Assembly (NCBI GenBank): GCA_030141605.1 | Contig: JAQGDQ010000223.1 | Coordinates: 283,204-347,203 of the forward strand | Source: Tubiluchus corallicola | Lineage: Eukaryota > Priapulida > Priapulimorpha > Priapulimorphida > Tubiluchidae | Direction of reading: 5' to 3' | Length of the DNA stretch: 64,000 bases | In this document: in pieces, positions 50,976-64,000 of the stretch | Layout: each line of letters starts with the position of its first letter | Numbering within the stretch: the first letter of the stretch is position 1 | Position numbers and translations under genes: made by a program | Notes under the pieces: model-generated | Told to the model about the DNA's origin: nothing | The model's database searches: none | The model's input: the letters and a program-made list of their open reading frames with translations, nothing else

Positions 50976-53900
50976 GGTAATTTAGTTGTCTTATGAGACT
51001 ACTAATAATGTTAGTCAGTTTATCTGACGCTTTTCCTTTTATCAGGCTGCCAACAATTTTTTGTCTTTCTTATTGGTTTTATAACACCAAATTGTAAATA
51101 TTTGTAAATGTTACGTAGCAAGACTTAGTAAATGTGGTCACAGGCTGCAAGCGGTTGAATAAAGTCTGCTTAAACGTCATTTTTGAGCACACATTTGCAG
51201 TCAGTACAAACTGCTGATATATGAGCTTCATGTACATAAGCAGCTCTCCTGTCTCCACCAAAGTGGTTGTTTCTGTGAATGTTCTTAATCGTGTTTCACA
51301 CAGCGTCCAAGTAATCAGACCCCAACTGTTTGAAACCGCGCAAATCGATGAAATGTTGCAAGAAAGTCTAAATAGAAAGTAAGGCCTGCAAGATATTTAA
51401 GACGGCATATCGGTAAAGTGTTACGTATCTTACGGTCATAACATATGGCGGGTTATTAGTGCCAAATCCATGCTTTAAAAACTACACGCGTGCTTTTATT
51501 ACTTAAAACACGTTGTTCCTCAGGTAATCCGGTTGGACAAAAAGCACGCGTGAATTAGAAATATTGAAAACAAACGAAAATAAACGACATGTGCTTTTCT
51601 TCACAATACACAAGTTGATTGGATGACAACAACATATTGTTCCGAAAAAACACGCGTGCATACGAAAAAACGTCATACTACAAACGTGGATTGTCACAAT
51701 TCGATTGGATGAAAACGACACGTGGTTTCGAAAACCGTGGTTTATTATGACACGAGTCCAGTGGATTTATGAACTTCTGCACGTTATTGGGCTATTTAGC
51801 TTGACGTCAACTGCAGAAAAACATTGCCTTAGATAGTAGAATTCCTAGTACTACCCTCCTCATTTTTAAAATACTTTTCAGTGTAAAGTTACGCATTGTA
51901 ATCATCTGCTTATGCTATTTTTTAAACGCCGTAGCAGTTGTAATATAGGAATGATGTTGCACTACATTTCATATTTCGTATATTTCATATTTCATAGTGG
52001 TAAAAATACATACAATACACGACAAAACAAGACATAAATACAATTTCAGTTTTGAAACATTTTGCACTACAGACTAACAAAACTATTACTGATAAAACAA
52101 ATATTATTAAATCTTCCTATTTGTTATTTTAGCTAGTTAAATGAAAAGTTTAATGATTAGTGTTTAAGATAAATTGATATGATCATTGATATTACATAGT
52201 ATATTGTTCATCGTGTCTTAAAAACGCTTTTTCAACATAATCGATAAATGCCTTAATTACTACTAAATCATTACTCCCCACCAAGAATAAAAGTTTATCA
52301 GCATTGCTCATAACGAAAAGTCTTGGTTTAATTATATTGATGTGATTATATAATATTCACTCTAAGATCATTGTAATATAGCCATTTTATAACAAAGTGC
52401 AATTCGATTTAGATTTCATTAATTAAACAATATGTGCATATAAGATTCTCAGCCGGGATTTTTCTAGTTCAGCGTACCTCCCTCTTTCAATAGGCAAAGT
52501 ATGAGAGCTGATTCTCAGTTTTGTAAATTTCGTTACACTTGTAATGACCAGAAAACTAATAATTTTGTAGTTGATATTTTTTGAAGGTTCGAAACGTTCA
52601 CAGCTTGGTTTGTCCATTAGGTTTGTTATCATTATGTATTTATTTTTTCCAAAACAGGGTGTAATCAATTTTTATTTTTTTCTTCTAATTTATTAAGTAG
52701 TCGCTTAGTTGAAAACGTTGTCTGGTTATTCTACACATATTCAAAGCCATATACACATTATATATACTTAACAAAAGTAGTCTAACAAAAATCATTCTCA
52801 GCTAATGTTCGGTTTTCATTATAAGCTTGGTATACATAACTACCACAAGGTTGGCTAATAACATGTATCCAATAGCGGACTGAATCCTTTAATAAAAATG
52901 GGGAAACGACCCAGTTCTGCCCTAGTCGCTAATTTGCTCGATTTGTTATTGACATTTAAAAGAAATCTCCATTATTTAAGATTGACCTCTTCGAAAGCAC
53001 ACTATCAAATTTAGTTTGAATATACGGGAAATTGTTTTTAAGTTTAACTATGCTAGGTCCCCCCATACAAAGAGCCATATAGCATGATAGGTTCTACAGC
53101 ATGTTCAAATAGTAACTGGACTTACGCAGTTTGAGATGTACTTTTTCATGCAGTAAAAAGCTTTTACTCCTTTAAAACTACACAAAAAGCGATTAAATGG
53201 AAAAACTCACGCAATCAAAAATTCAAAATCCAAATACAAGATTTTGCATATAAAGTGATATGGCTAAACAACTGACAAAATTGATATACATATAAACTGA
53301 TTTTGCATATAAAGTGATATGACAAAATGTTAAGCGCAGTAGCAACACAATCTTAAAAACAAAAACTGCGCGAAAGGATCGAGCAATCTGAAGATTAAAT
53401 ACCCAAATACAAATGTTATTAAGTAATACGCGTTTATATGACAAAAGTCAAATAATTAATTTAGTCAAGCTAAGTTTTACAGTTTTCACGTGGGTGAAAG
53501 CTGAACTTTCTTTTTGAGGTAAGTGCAACTGGTGCGCCTGGGGGGGGGGGCTATTTCAAGGATCTGTCATTGTGCCATTAGGCATTGCCTTTGTTTTAAA
53601 CTTTTTAGGAAGGCGGAATCAGAAAAATAAAAGCGGGTTTTTATCCAATCATATTTCGAGTCCTTTATAAAAAAGAGGCATCATTTCGTAGAAAGATCAC
53701 ACGTTGTTAATTTATGCCTGTAAATAGTAAATGTCGACGGAGGCTGGAACTCTAAAAACACTCTACTTTACACTAAAATGTGTAGCACGCGTGCGTCGCT
53801 CACGTATTTAGCACAAATGCTCGCCACAATAATACATTCACTACTAAATTTTACAGAAAACGCTACCTGTAATACAGGTGAAATCAGCATTGCCATGGTT

Positions 53901-56311
53901 GGCAAGAACAGATATTGTATTCTACATACTTCTTAAACTGAAATCTTATCTTAACGATTTTCCGAAGCCACTGGCGTAGCAATGTCAAGTTTTTTGCTGG
54001 ATAACTGCTGTTTTCCTGTCTTGAGGGCAGATTCCTTTTATTCTAGAATTTCTGCCTGCCCAGTGTGTACAACAGACGTAATGGACATATGATGATGATG
54101 ATGATGATAATGATTGTCGTTAATTTTGGCTAGAACTGTCCATGTATATCTCAGGAAACATGTGAAACTTCTAAGAGGTGTCAGAGGGAGACAGTTCAAT
54201 TCCAACGCTAAACTCAAGAGAACCAGAGACTTTGAATTCAAATTTTCTTGTAACGATTTTCTTCTCTCTGAGTCAACTTGAAAGCGGACTTAATTCAGTA
54301 GTTTTAATGTCACCTGAGTTTTTGGGGACTAAGATGGGATGCTGCTGCCAGGCAAACCCGAGCAAAATCTCTGTGCTGATGTAAATATACGTCTCTATGC
54401 TGATGTAAATATACGGAACACGTCATCACGTGATCGTGTTTTTGCGAGTGCACGGCGATTAGAATTTGTCGGTAGGACGGACTAGTTGCGTTTAACTTTT
54501 GTCATATCTTTTTAATTTATTTGAACAACGTACAGGAATTAAGTGCATTTTGTGTGCTTATCGTTTTTTAATATACTATAATAACCTGCCCCTGATGTGT
54601 TTAGCTCTTTTATTGTCAAAAAAATCGTCTAATTACATGCTGTCCACATGCTGTCCTAAAGACTGCAATGAGACAATACATCACAACAATCCCCTCAACA
54701 AAAAAAGAATATGACACTACTTAATAGACTTACCTCTATATAATTACGTTAATCCATCGAATTGAAAACTAAATTGTGATAAGTTAATATAAAAGTCATT
54801 TACACTGGTTGTCCCCAACATTCTTAAACGCGCATATAACATTTATAATTAGCCAATACTTAATAATGTCAAACAGAACGCCTCATCCTCATCTGAAAAG
54901 AGTAATTTACCTCTCAGATCTACACTTGCGACGCACTTTTTGTGGAAGTTGAGCTAGTGTAGTAAATTTGACGCTTTGGAACTAGTCATGCGCTCAAACT
55001 ACAACAAAGCTGCTAGTTGACCGAATGCTGCGCATACGAATGGCTTCTTTCTCATCCCACAGATAATAATGGGCCTGTTGACAGCTGACACTGCAGTTGT
55101 ACTTCTCAAAATGATGCCTAGCATTTATTACTGACAGAACGATCAGAGTTGGAATGGGCTGCTTGATCAGACGGGTCATGGATTGTGGCTAACCTGAGTA
55201 ACTATTCTGCAGCAGGCGTTTGTGGGTCTAAGCGATTCCATATCACCCCTCCATTGTAGGCCCGTTTCTTCTTTCCAGGCTTCCAACACTGCGATGTTTT
55301 TGCTGCTACTAATGTAATGGTGGTTGTGGTGATTGTCGAAGGAGCAGGGATGGTGTTAGCAGTGGCCACGGTACAGGGTTAGGATACTGTTATAAAGTAA
55401 GATGTGAAACCACTTTATAATAAACCTTTAAGACCGCTGCCTGCAAAAGCTGATGTAATTTTGCATATGAAGTTTATAAACAAGCAAATTCTACTAAAAT
55501 AGGTATTTAAAGGTGCAGAAAATGCATACTGTACACAAATTAAAAAGTTTTAACAGGTTAAGAAGTTTCCAAAATAAAAACATTTTTATTCAAAAGTTAA
55601 CAGCTACGACACTTTAAAAGTCTTTCGCATGCCGTAAACGGGAGGCAGACCCGCAAGAAGGAGTACAAATCCTAGGTTTGTTCTAGGCTATAATAAACTA
55701 GTAGTGTCAGATGACATGTGCCGGCTGTGGCGGTGGGAGCGTGCACATGTGAAAGGTTCGGGCAAATAACTATAAGAATACAAATATGAGACTTAACATG
55801 AAGGTAATGAAAGAAATTTATTATTTAGTTGGTTGTTTATGAAACTAATTCAAACCTATTTCTGCTTTTATAAGTGAGAGAAGTTTAGGTTTATTTAGTT
55901 GTTGAAACGGAAGTCATTCAAACCAATGTAATTCGACGAAGATGGTTGCTAACAGAATTTCTTGCTCTATACGTGGCTAAAGAAAACGAGTTGAGCATTT
56001 TGCACGACTTGATGTCTTTTAAGGTAACAATCTGATATTCAATAAACAAGAAAGTTACAGCAATCAAAAAGTTACAAAAGCAAGTGTTTGTAAGCTGCTC
56101 CCCTGCTTTAACACTCAGAAAAATCTTTAGTTTACCATTATAAACGCAGATGAAGACTGCTGTAAGAGGCAGCAGTACAATTTTTTTTCAAAATAATTAT
56201 GATCATCCTTAATTAGAACAAAATCAAACGCGCAAGTGAAGTTCCTGATAATGTGTTGAAAGCCAGGGATAATTCCTCAGCAGTAAGGATTAATTTGGAC
56301 AGCTATAACAG
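50976..56311. other. Intergenic sequence, mainly AT-rich
   Basis: No supported exon. Small tandem or near-tandem repeats occur at 51488-51725, 53239-53325 (TTTTGCATATAAAGTGATAT twice) and about 54376-54415 (TGCTGATGTAAATATACG twice). A G-run is at 53540-53550. Confidence 0.5.
51488..51725. repeat. Diverged repeats with ACGCGTG and GATTGGATGA motifs
   Basis: CACGCGTG occurs at about 51485, 51546 and 51652. GGTTGGACAAAAAG, GATTGGATGACAACAACA and GATTGGATGAAAACGACA recur with uneven spacing of about 60-110 bp. Confidence 0.5.
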
Positions 56312-57367
56312 TTGACGTCTAGCGTAATGTCAATCATTTTTGTTGGCTGCCCTATCAGAGACATTTAGCTACAGCTGCGTCTAATACTGTTACGAAAACT
56401 GCCCAACTTTTCCATCAATTAGCGGGAGAAATACTGGTCTGGTTCTAGATTTTATTATTGCCGTTTGAAATTGAAAGTGAATTACGGGAAATACATAGTC
56501 TAGTTTCGTTTATAGAAAGAAATGCACAACGCTTACGTCTATGAGTTGCTAATTAAATCATTTTGCTATCAAGAAAACATGCAGTTTACTTTGTTAATGG
56601 CTCAGCAAGTTAGACAAAAACAACTGTTTGATTAACTTTAAATAAGAACAAATTAGCTTAACGAGGTTAGGCCGATCATATAACGATGCTTTAATGTTCG
56701 CAAACGTCAAATGGCCTACCTGAACAGAGTTGAGAAGAAATTTATAACTTCAGATCATTGAAGCCCGAATTGGCAAGTATAAATAATTAAAGGGTAACCT
56801 GTATGTAAAAGTTCCAGCTAGCGCACTATGCGCTATTTGCGCTATTTTTCTGGTTATAATCGCGGTTAAAATATGCCATTAAGACTTATGTAACTCGAGC
56901 ATTAGCATTTAATTTAAGGGTCGCCTATGGAATGAAACAATCAAATTCATTCCATTTCCGTAGCCTAACAAACGAAAAAATACAAAAATTGGATAAATCT
57001 TGCAGACGAGCCATGATCAGTTAATATAGAAAAAATCATCGCAGGCATGATGTTCTTAGTTTCTTTACTACACTTATGTCTCTGTATTTTCTAGTGCCTT
57101 GAAACTTCGTCTCTACAGTCTGTTTAAATTGAAAAGTCATTTTTTTGGTTACTTGAAATGTTAATTTCGTGTAAAAATAGCTGCTTCTCTGCAAATTTCT
57201 GTTTATGAAAAAGTGCAATCAGTTTGTCTGCTGATTTGACATTAGTTGTGAATGTCATCTTGTTTAGTTTAGTTTAGACAATTGTTATCAAGCGTGAGCT
57301 GTTGTCCTGAATGCCGCTGAGCGTGCTTACGACATAGCGAAGGCGGGGCCAATATGCTTGACGTCAA
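56312..57367 (-). mobile_element. TTGACGTCAA-ended DNA element, copy 2
   Basis: Inverted relative to copy 1. The high-coordinate end is TTGACGTCAAGCATATTGG on the minus strand and the low end is TTGACGTCTAGCGTAATG. The frame 57218-57036 keeps the FQFKQTVETKF core and DISVVKKL, with an in-frame one-codon difference from copy 1. Confidence 0.8.
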
Positions 57368-58024
57368 TTGACGTCTGCTCCGTCAAAATAAGCAAGGCAG
57401 CAGATATTTTAACAAGAAATTAAAAGTAGCCAAAAAATGTCATCACAATTTAAGCAGAATGTAGAGACGAAGTTTCAAAACATAATCCTGAAACTTGTCA
57501 CGTATTCCCAACTACTGCTATCTCGCCTTGCCTATAACTTGCGCAAATCTACTTAGAAGTGCTCAGGATGTAATTTTTACATGCATGTTAACCTTGAATC
57601 ATTTAAACCTTCCAACATGGTCTTCAACATAAAGTTGTAAATTTCATTGCCACCTCTGTTCAAATAGGCCATTTTACATTGGCGATCATTAAAGGAGCGT
57701 CATGTGATCGGCCTAATTAACCTCATTAAATTAATTTGTATTTTTAAAGTTAATTAAATATTAAGTAAGAACGAAATTAGACTATGTTTCCATTAATTCA
57801 TCTGGAATTTCATCGATAAACAGACAATCGACAACCTCTAATAAAATCTAAAACCAAGCTGGTTTCTCTCTCGCAAATGAAAAGTTGAGCATTTTTTCAT
57901 AAGAATATAACATATACCGACAATACATAGTTAAAGCTTATGTCCCTGCTTGTCCCGAAAGTCGAGGTAATGAACCGGTTCTGTAGGCGTGACTGAGAAT
58001 GATTGCCATTTTGTTTGACGTTAA
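57368..58024 (+). mobile_element. TTGACGTCAA-ended DNA element, copy 3 (deleted)
   Basis: Starts directly at the end of copy 2 (TTGACGTCAATTGACGTC junction) and runs the other way, ending TTTGACGTTAA. It keeps QFKQNVETKFQ but lacks about 400 bp of the body. Confidence 0.75.
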
Positions 58025-58077
58025 TTGTCCAGGTTTATCAAAGTTGTTTGCTTCAATCTTGCTAGTTATCATCATTA

Positions 58078-59123
<1,046 letters not shown>

Positions 59124-59329
59124 GTGCTGTTCACGTAGTATCAGGATGCGCATGCGTTTCCACCTGCGGAATAGCTGCGCAAAAAATTAATAGGAATAGC
59201 TGCAGAAAAAATATCGAATACGCAGAACCCAGGAAGCAAAAACGGGTGCATTGAAAACAATATAAACCGATTTTGTCTATTCTACACCCCCAAAACGCAT
59301 ACGCCTTGCGGATGTTTGGTAAATGCCAC
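59124..59329 (-). mobile_element. TTA-duplicating MITE, copy 3
   Basis: Flanked by TTA at 59121-59123 and 59330-59332. On the minus strand it reads GTGGCATTTACCAAACATCC, AAAATCGGTTTATATTG, then GCTATTCCGCAGGTGGAAAC, in the order of copy 2. Confidence 0.8.
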
Positions 59330-59824
59330 TTAAGTGAAACAAAACCCGCTCTATTTGCAAAGGTGAGTTTACATTAAGGTTTTAAATTACTTGCATGTAC
59401 TCAGGTGATCAATAACCACTTTTAACATGGTCTGTTGTACTTCACAAGCTAAGTTAGTTTCTCATTTATTCAATCACTCGATCGCTTGTAGCTAACTCAC
59501 TCAAACCACCACTTAATCACTTAATCAATTTGCCACCAACATGCTTTCAATTTTTTTAAATTACAAAGATGAAGTTTGGTAGAATACCCGGAAATGGTGC
59601 TTGATTTCTTTGATGTTTCTGCATGAGACAAGCCCTTTACTATTGGTACTATGAATAAAATTAAAGTGCAGTGGTCATTTTTAATTACACCGATTTCGGA
59701 GTATAATAATAATAATATCATTAAATACCGTATAAAGTGAAATTTCACAGATTGGTATTAGAATAAATTACCTTTTAGCTGAGATAGTTACAAGTTTAGT
59801 CATTTTAAGTTGTGGTCGCAAACC

Positions 59825-60740
59825 TTTTGTATGTTAAAAATTTAAATATCGGAACAACATCAGCTAATCATCGATAATAGAAGAACAACCATGTTGACAT
59901 ATAAAGCACTCGATACGTGGCATACGAAAGAAACCAGTTTGAATCATAGTCTTCACTATGGAATATAATGCACTGATAAAATTCCGTTATTAAGAAAAAA
60001 TGGAACTTGATATTTTGGATTTCGGTATTTGGAATAAAGAGAATATACAGTAGTCATACTGAGACGTTTGATGCGAAGGAAGTGAAAAGAAAAATGTTGA
60101 GTACCAAACACCCTTTAAAGGAAGACAGGATGATTTTTCATATACTACTCAATTTTGAAGCACGACAAAAGTATACATTTAACACAATTTATATTGCAAA
60201 AGTGTTTCTGGCAATTAAGTAATAGATTAGAAACTTAATTAACGGCAGGCGAGCCCAACTATTGATGACATCATAAACTAACACAATTTTTAACAGCAAA
60301 AATATTCAACGAGCGTGTTGCATGTGTCTGCGAAAGCGAAGATTGTGAAGTACAGTGCTCTGTAAAATATTCAGTGTGTTGTATTAAAACTAGGCAAGTT
60401 TTAAGATAAAAATTCTAATTTCAAACTTACCGCTGTGCTCATGCACGTGCTGACAAACGTGTGTAGTTCATCACAAACTAACACATCTAAACTGAGAGGC
60501 ACAACGCCTGTTTTTTGGGCAATGCGTTTCCGAAATACAGGCCCTAGTGCCCGTCTAATTAGCGAATGGCGAAATGCAAGTAACAGAAAGAGCTAGTGGC
60601 GCGAACGTAAAATTGTGTTTGTGTGGTAATATTCTTTCACGTAAGTCATTTTTGAAAAAGTTGTTTTCTTTCAAAATTTTAAAGAGTAGATTGTTTGGAC
60701 CTACGGTTTAAGATTGGGTCCGGTTTTGCTTTAAGTAAGA
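59825..60740 (+). repeat. Four-copy dispersed repeat, copy D with upstream extension
   Basis: 60129-60735 aligns with copies A, B and C. The preceding 59825-60010 aligns with the repeat piece at 22140. Here the two are contiguous, suggesting one element of about 0.9 kb. No coding capacity is recognised. Confidence 0.65.
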
Positions 60741-61189
60741 AACTGTCAATTGTTGAAGGAAATGCCTTCGCTAGTTTGTTTTTCTGCATTTTCTGACATG
60801 TTAATACAAACTCCTGTATCTTTAAAAAGTCTAAGGGTAGGCCTACGACCTAAAACTTTTATTGTGGTTACATGTTTGTGGTCACACCTGATACATGACC
60901 ACTGGCTACGCTGATTGTTTTCCAGGTTAAGACAATGCACTGATCGAGATTTGCTCCAAATCTGGAAAGCCCGCCGTTTCTATGGTATTGGTATTGCAAT
61001 GATACCGAGTCCTCGCCGCCTGGTGTCTGATTGGTCGCCAGCGTTTCAGTCGCTAAGTGGTCCGGGTTCTATACCAAGCTGATCATAAACTTACCGTAGA
61101 CGTTTTCAAACGAGATTAGGTGACTTTAGATTAAGTTAGCTCAGGCGAAGTTAGTTAAATCATTTTGACTTGGGACTAGCAGCTCCTTG

Positions 61190-61216
61190 AAAGCTGACGA
61201 ATGCGATCGAAATGTT
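61190..61216 (+). ncRNA. Hammerhead-like CTGACGA...CGAAA motif with hairpin
   Basis: CTGACGA (61194-61200) is followed by a 7-base ATGCGAT mini-stem and CGAAA (61208-61212). CGAAATG TTGT CATTTCG (61208-61225) forms a perfect 7-bp hairpin. Probably a retroelement tail motif; catalytic activity is doubtful because the hairpin consumes the GAAA. Confidence 0.25.
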
Positions 61217-61734
61217 GTCATTTCGTAAATGTTAAATTAAGTTAAGCTAATTTTTTTCTCGTTCCTCCGACTATTATAAAACGCCAGTCGAATAAAAAAA
61301 TAAAACGAATAAAATTCAAATATATACACATTGCAAAACACAATTAATAAGTGCAAAAAGCAAATTGTAATTATAAAAAATATCGTTATATAAAGTTAGC
61401 GCATAGTTCAATAGAACTGACGGATCGTTTGCTCTTAAGCGCCTGAAACTTCTTAGCCTCTCCCTGTTAATCTTGTGAATGGCATTTTTCCGTTGATCAT
61501 GAGAATGAATGCGTGTCACTCAACCTCAGCGACTGATATAAAAAATGAATTTCTGTTTCTAAGCAATTGCTTCTGTGTCTTCACAATGACATCAAGGACT
61601 ACCTATAAAACTGACAAGTTATCTGACAGTAGCAACGTGAGTAATGATGGCAACAAGAGCCTGGACACTGGACAGTGTGGTCGCTGCAGTGACTGAGATA
61701 TCTGAATACGCTTTAAGTTGGCGCAAAATTAGAC

Positions 61735-62375
61735 GCCAATCTCGGCAATTATGGACGCTCATTACGGCTTCGTGATTTAATCAATGAACTAGAAGATGAT
61801 AAAGTAAGTTGAACAACATGTCCATCGGTAGAAGCTTATAATGGGTTGAAGAAAATACCTGTCCTTAATTTTAGTGAAAAAGGTTGGTATCAGTTAATTG
61901 AAAGAAAACGTGAGGAAAAGGGTTTAAAGCTCTGGCAGTATAAACTTGAAGCACGTTCTACGGCTAATATGTATTTGAACAACAAACCGCTGCCTTATTT
62001 TGAAAGCTAGATGAACAATATGTATAATACTGAGTTGTACTTTGGAAATTTATGGAAGTCCATTATTCAGATGGAAAATAGTTGAATGTGATCTTTGTAA
62101 GTGTATTGTAAGTGACTTGGAGAGTTTAAAATCATATTTTACTGAACTGTCCTCATTATGAGAATGAAAGAAATATGGTTATTTTTGAAGGAGGTTCAGA
62201 TGAAGATCTGATCTTGTAAGTAGGATGTTTTTCCATAATATTGATTGCGGAAAAACCTTCTTACCGATATAATGGAGAAATGTCGTGAGATAGGAATTGG
62301 CAGTCATATCTAAGTTTGTGTTTTTTGTTTTTTTGTACTTTCAGCCGAGTAGGCACTGAACTGAACTGAACTAAT
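61735..62375 (+). pseudogene. LINE 3' fragment with C-x2-C zinc-knuckle-like end
   Basis: Frames read EKGWYQLIERKREEKGLKLW, LEARSTANMYLNNK, then ECDLCKCIVSDLESLK and, after a frameshift, HILLNCPHYENERNMVIFEG. The CDLC...H...CPHYENER pattern is the C-terminal zinc-knuckle-like region of many LINE polymerases. It closes with a CTGAA repeat (about 62357-62372), a typical LINE tail. Stops and shifts make it dead. Confidence 0.75.
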
Positions 62376-63334
62376 ATACGACAGCCGTCTAGAAACTGAG
62401 TATACTTGACAAATCGGATTAGGTTGGCTTGTCCCCTAAGTTATTCTAATGGTGCGTTACATTTCTACATATACATTCAATTAATAACACTTGCACAAAA
62501 TGCACAAATAAAAATAGACCTCTAATTGTATTTTACTGGGTACACAACGTTCGGAAGACATTAATTATATTCAGTCCCTAGTTCACACAATTTATACTTT
62601 TTGACAGAAAAAAGCGCTTTGTCATCGTTATGAAAAAACGTATAGTATACATTACTATGCCAATATAAATCTATTTCTTTTTACTTCAGTTACACAACGG
62701 AAAAATGAAATACGTTGCGGTGTTTATAAAATTGTTTAGTAGCTATTCTGAAACGTAATTGCAAAACTTACAAAATGACTGTCCTTTTGCAATGAGTTTG
62801 GAGTTTCTTTATTATCAACAGCTGTCTGGTATAAAATCATCTTTAATTGTTTATATAAATAAAACCTTTAAAATCTTGGAAAATAATATTGTTCTGCCGT
62901 CGGATTCTCGGCGCCAGGTAGTTGTAATAACCGCTGAACGGTTCGAAGCTGTCGGTGGGCGAGGGGCCTCTGTTATCCTAAAACGAGATTAGTAAACCAA
63001 ACGACGGGGACACATTAACCGAAATGCTCGGGAAGATTAGATAAAGTCAAGGTTTTTTGCTGACCAAAATATGAACTTGGTGTCTGGTCCGCTTCAGTTC
63101 ATACTGCAGTACAAAATGCGAAGAATTGAGTTACAGGCTTATTAATTTTTTCTGCCCGGGTGTGTCGCCATTTAGCTTTGTCATGATACATTTCGTGAAC
63201 ATGTTATTTAAAAAGCTATTTAGAGTTGCCATGAATCCATTTCTTGAATGTATTATATTAAACAAATTTATAAATTTCGCGTCATGTTTTATTTTGCCGT
63301 TTTTAACCGAAAAAAAGAAATTCATTGAAATTCA
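62376..63334. other. Intergenic sequence, nothing recognised
   Basis: AT-rich. The plus frame at 62759-62992 has no family resemblance. Confidence 0.4.
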
Positions 63335-63590
63335 AAAGTCATGTTCCAAAGATTAAGATGGATAGAACACCTTCTAAGATTACCAAGTGAAGTACCCGTA
63401 AGAATCACCTTAAAGGAAGCCTTGAAACCTTGCAAAAACCCATCTGGTAAACCGAAAACATCTGGGATAGCTAAGATAAATAAAGACGTTCAACAACTTC
63501 AACAAAATTTATCTTTAGGAGTAGAAGAACTTAAGCTTTGAGCTTCAGATAGGAGTGGGTGGAATAATAAATGTTAATGCCTCAATGTCT
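63335..63590 (+). pseudogene. LINE reverse-transcriptase C-terminal fragment
   Basis: Reads RLRWIEHLLRLPSEVPVRIT, LKEALKPCK, SGKPKTSGIAKINKDVQQL, VEELKL then, past a stop, ASDRSGW. It matches the RWLGH-LRM ... GRPK-TW ... A-DR--W tail common in LINE-encoded polymerases. Truncated. Confidence 0.75.
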
Positions 63591-64000
63591 ACAATAGATG
63601 GAAATGAGACCTTGAATAAGAACGCAATTTAGCCACATTACTGCAAAAATTTAGAACACGAAGTTGTTCTATTGTGGTGTCACAGTATAAAAACTTGCTA
63701 AAACCTTATCACGTGAACAACGCGAACGAGAAAGAAATCGGGTTGGCGGCGAAAAAGACCTATTTATAAAATTACATCGTAACTGGGTTCGCAAAAACGT
63801 CAATGCGCCACCAAGTGGAAGTTGATTGTAAGCAACCCCATAAAGTCGTGTAGGCAACTGAAATTGTTAACAAAAAGTCGGGCTTTTATTTGGTGAGAAG
63901 AAAACATTAATTTTCATTAATTTTATATCGACATTTGTTTGCGAACAATCATTCATACATATATATATATTGTATCAACACTCTCAACGAAGTCAATAGC
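63591..64000. other. Intergenic sequence to the window end
   Basis: No exon recognised. A short TATA repeat lies at 63959-63970. Confidence 0.4.

Overview
The window looks like nuclear DNA of a bilaterian animal, probably an invertebrate. It is AT-rich, with kilobase introns, very few coding exons, long (TTA)n microsatellites, and many LINE, SINE, hAT and foldback remnants. I cannot assign a phylum. No bacterial gene layout, rRNA, CRISPR array or complete virus is visible.

Two genes are recognisable, both on the minus strand. (1) An aldo-keto reductase (AKR, aldose/aldehyde-reductase type) is spread over about 16 kb (21504 down to 5509). Seven exons join in phase. They cover the N-terminal strand, catalytic Asp, Tyr and Lys, the GVTNF, AVNQ/VECHPY and IPKS regions, and stop before the C-terminal tail. 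I could not find the exon that should carry the catalytic His, nor the last exon. One intron needs a GC donor, and another has a MITE inserted two bases inside its donor. (2) A single-exon 554-residue aminergic GPCR (44612-42948) most resembles alpha1-adrenergic-like octopamine receptors. Three isolated exon candidates (1-194 minus, 30402-30596 minus, 46774-47028 plus) are open and splice-flanked but not identified.

The rest is intergenic and intronic sequence dominated by repeats: a hAT MITE with a perfect 8-bp target duplication (3906-4188); a decayed hAT copy with a transposase C-terminal dimerisation domain (about 35485-36070); a three-copy MITE family with TTA duplications; a three-copy tRNA-derived SINE; a three-copy DNA element of about 1.05 kb ended by TTGACGTCAA; a four-copy repeat of about 0.4-0.6 kb; two long foldback hairpins carrying a hammerhead-like GAAGATGAC...GTCGAAACG core; and at least four LINE 3' fragments. 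Simple-sequence arrays are long and often compound: TTA, CTACTG, CTGTTA, TGC/TAC, TACC and CCCGT/CCAGT/CCAAT.

Layout: 1-5000 partial exon, foldback, hAT MITE and SINE; 5030-5430 compound hexamer array; 5509-21504 AKR gene; 21.5-35 kb mostly non-coding with repeats; 35.5-42.3 kb hAT, 0.6-kb repeat, pentamer array, TGACGTCAA element and CR1-like LINE; 42.6-44.6 kb foldback and GPCR; 44.6-64 kb non-coding with MITEs, SINE, LINE pieces and two more TGACGTCAA elements. The two genes show no functional link; the window is an ordinary gene-poor animal segment whose interest lies in its transposon structures.
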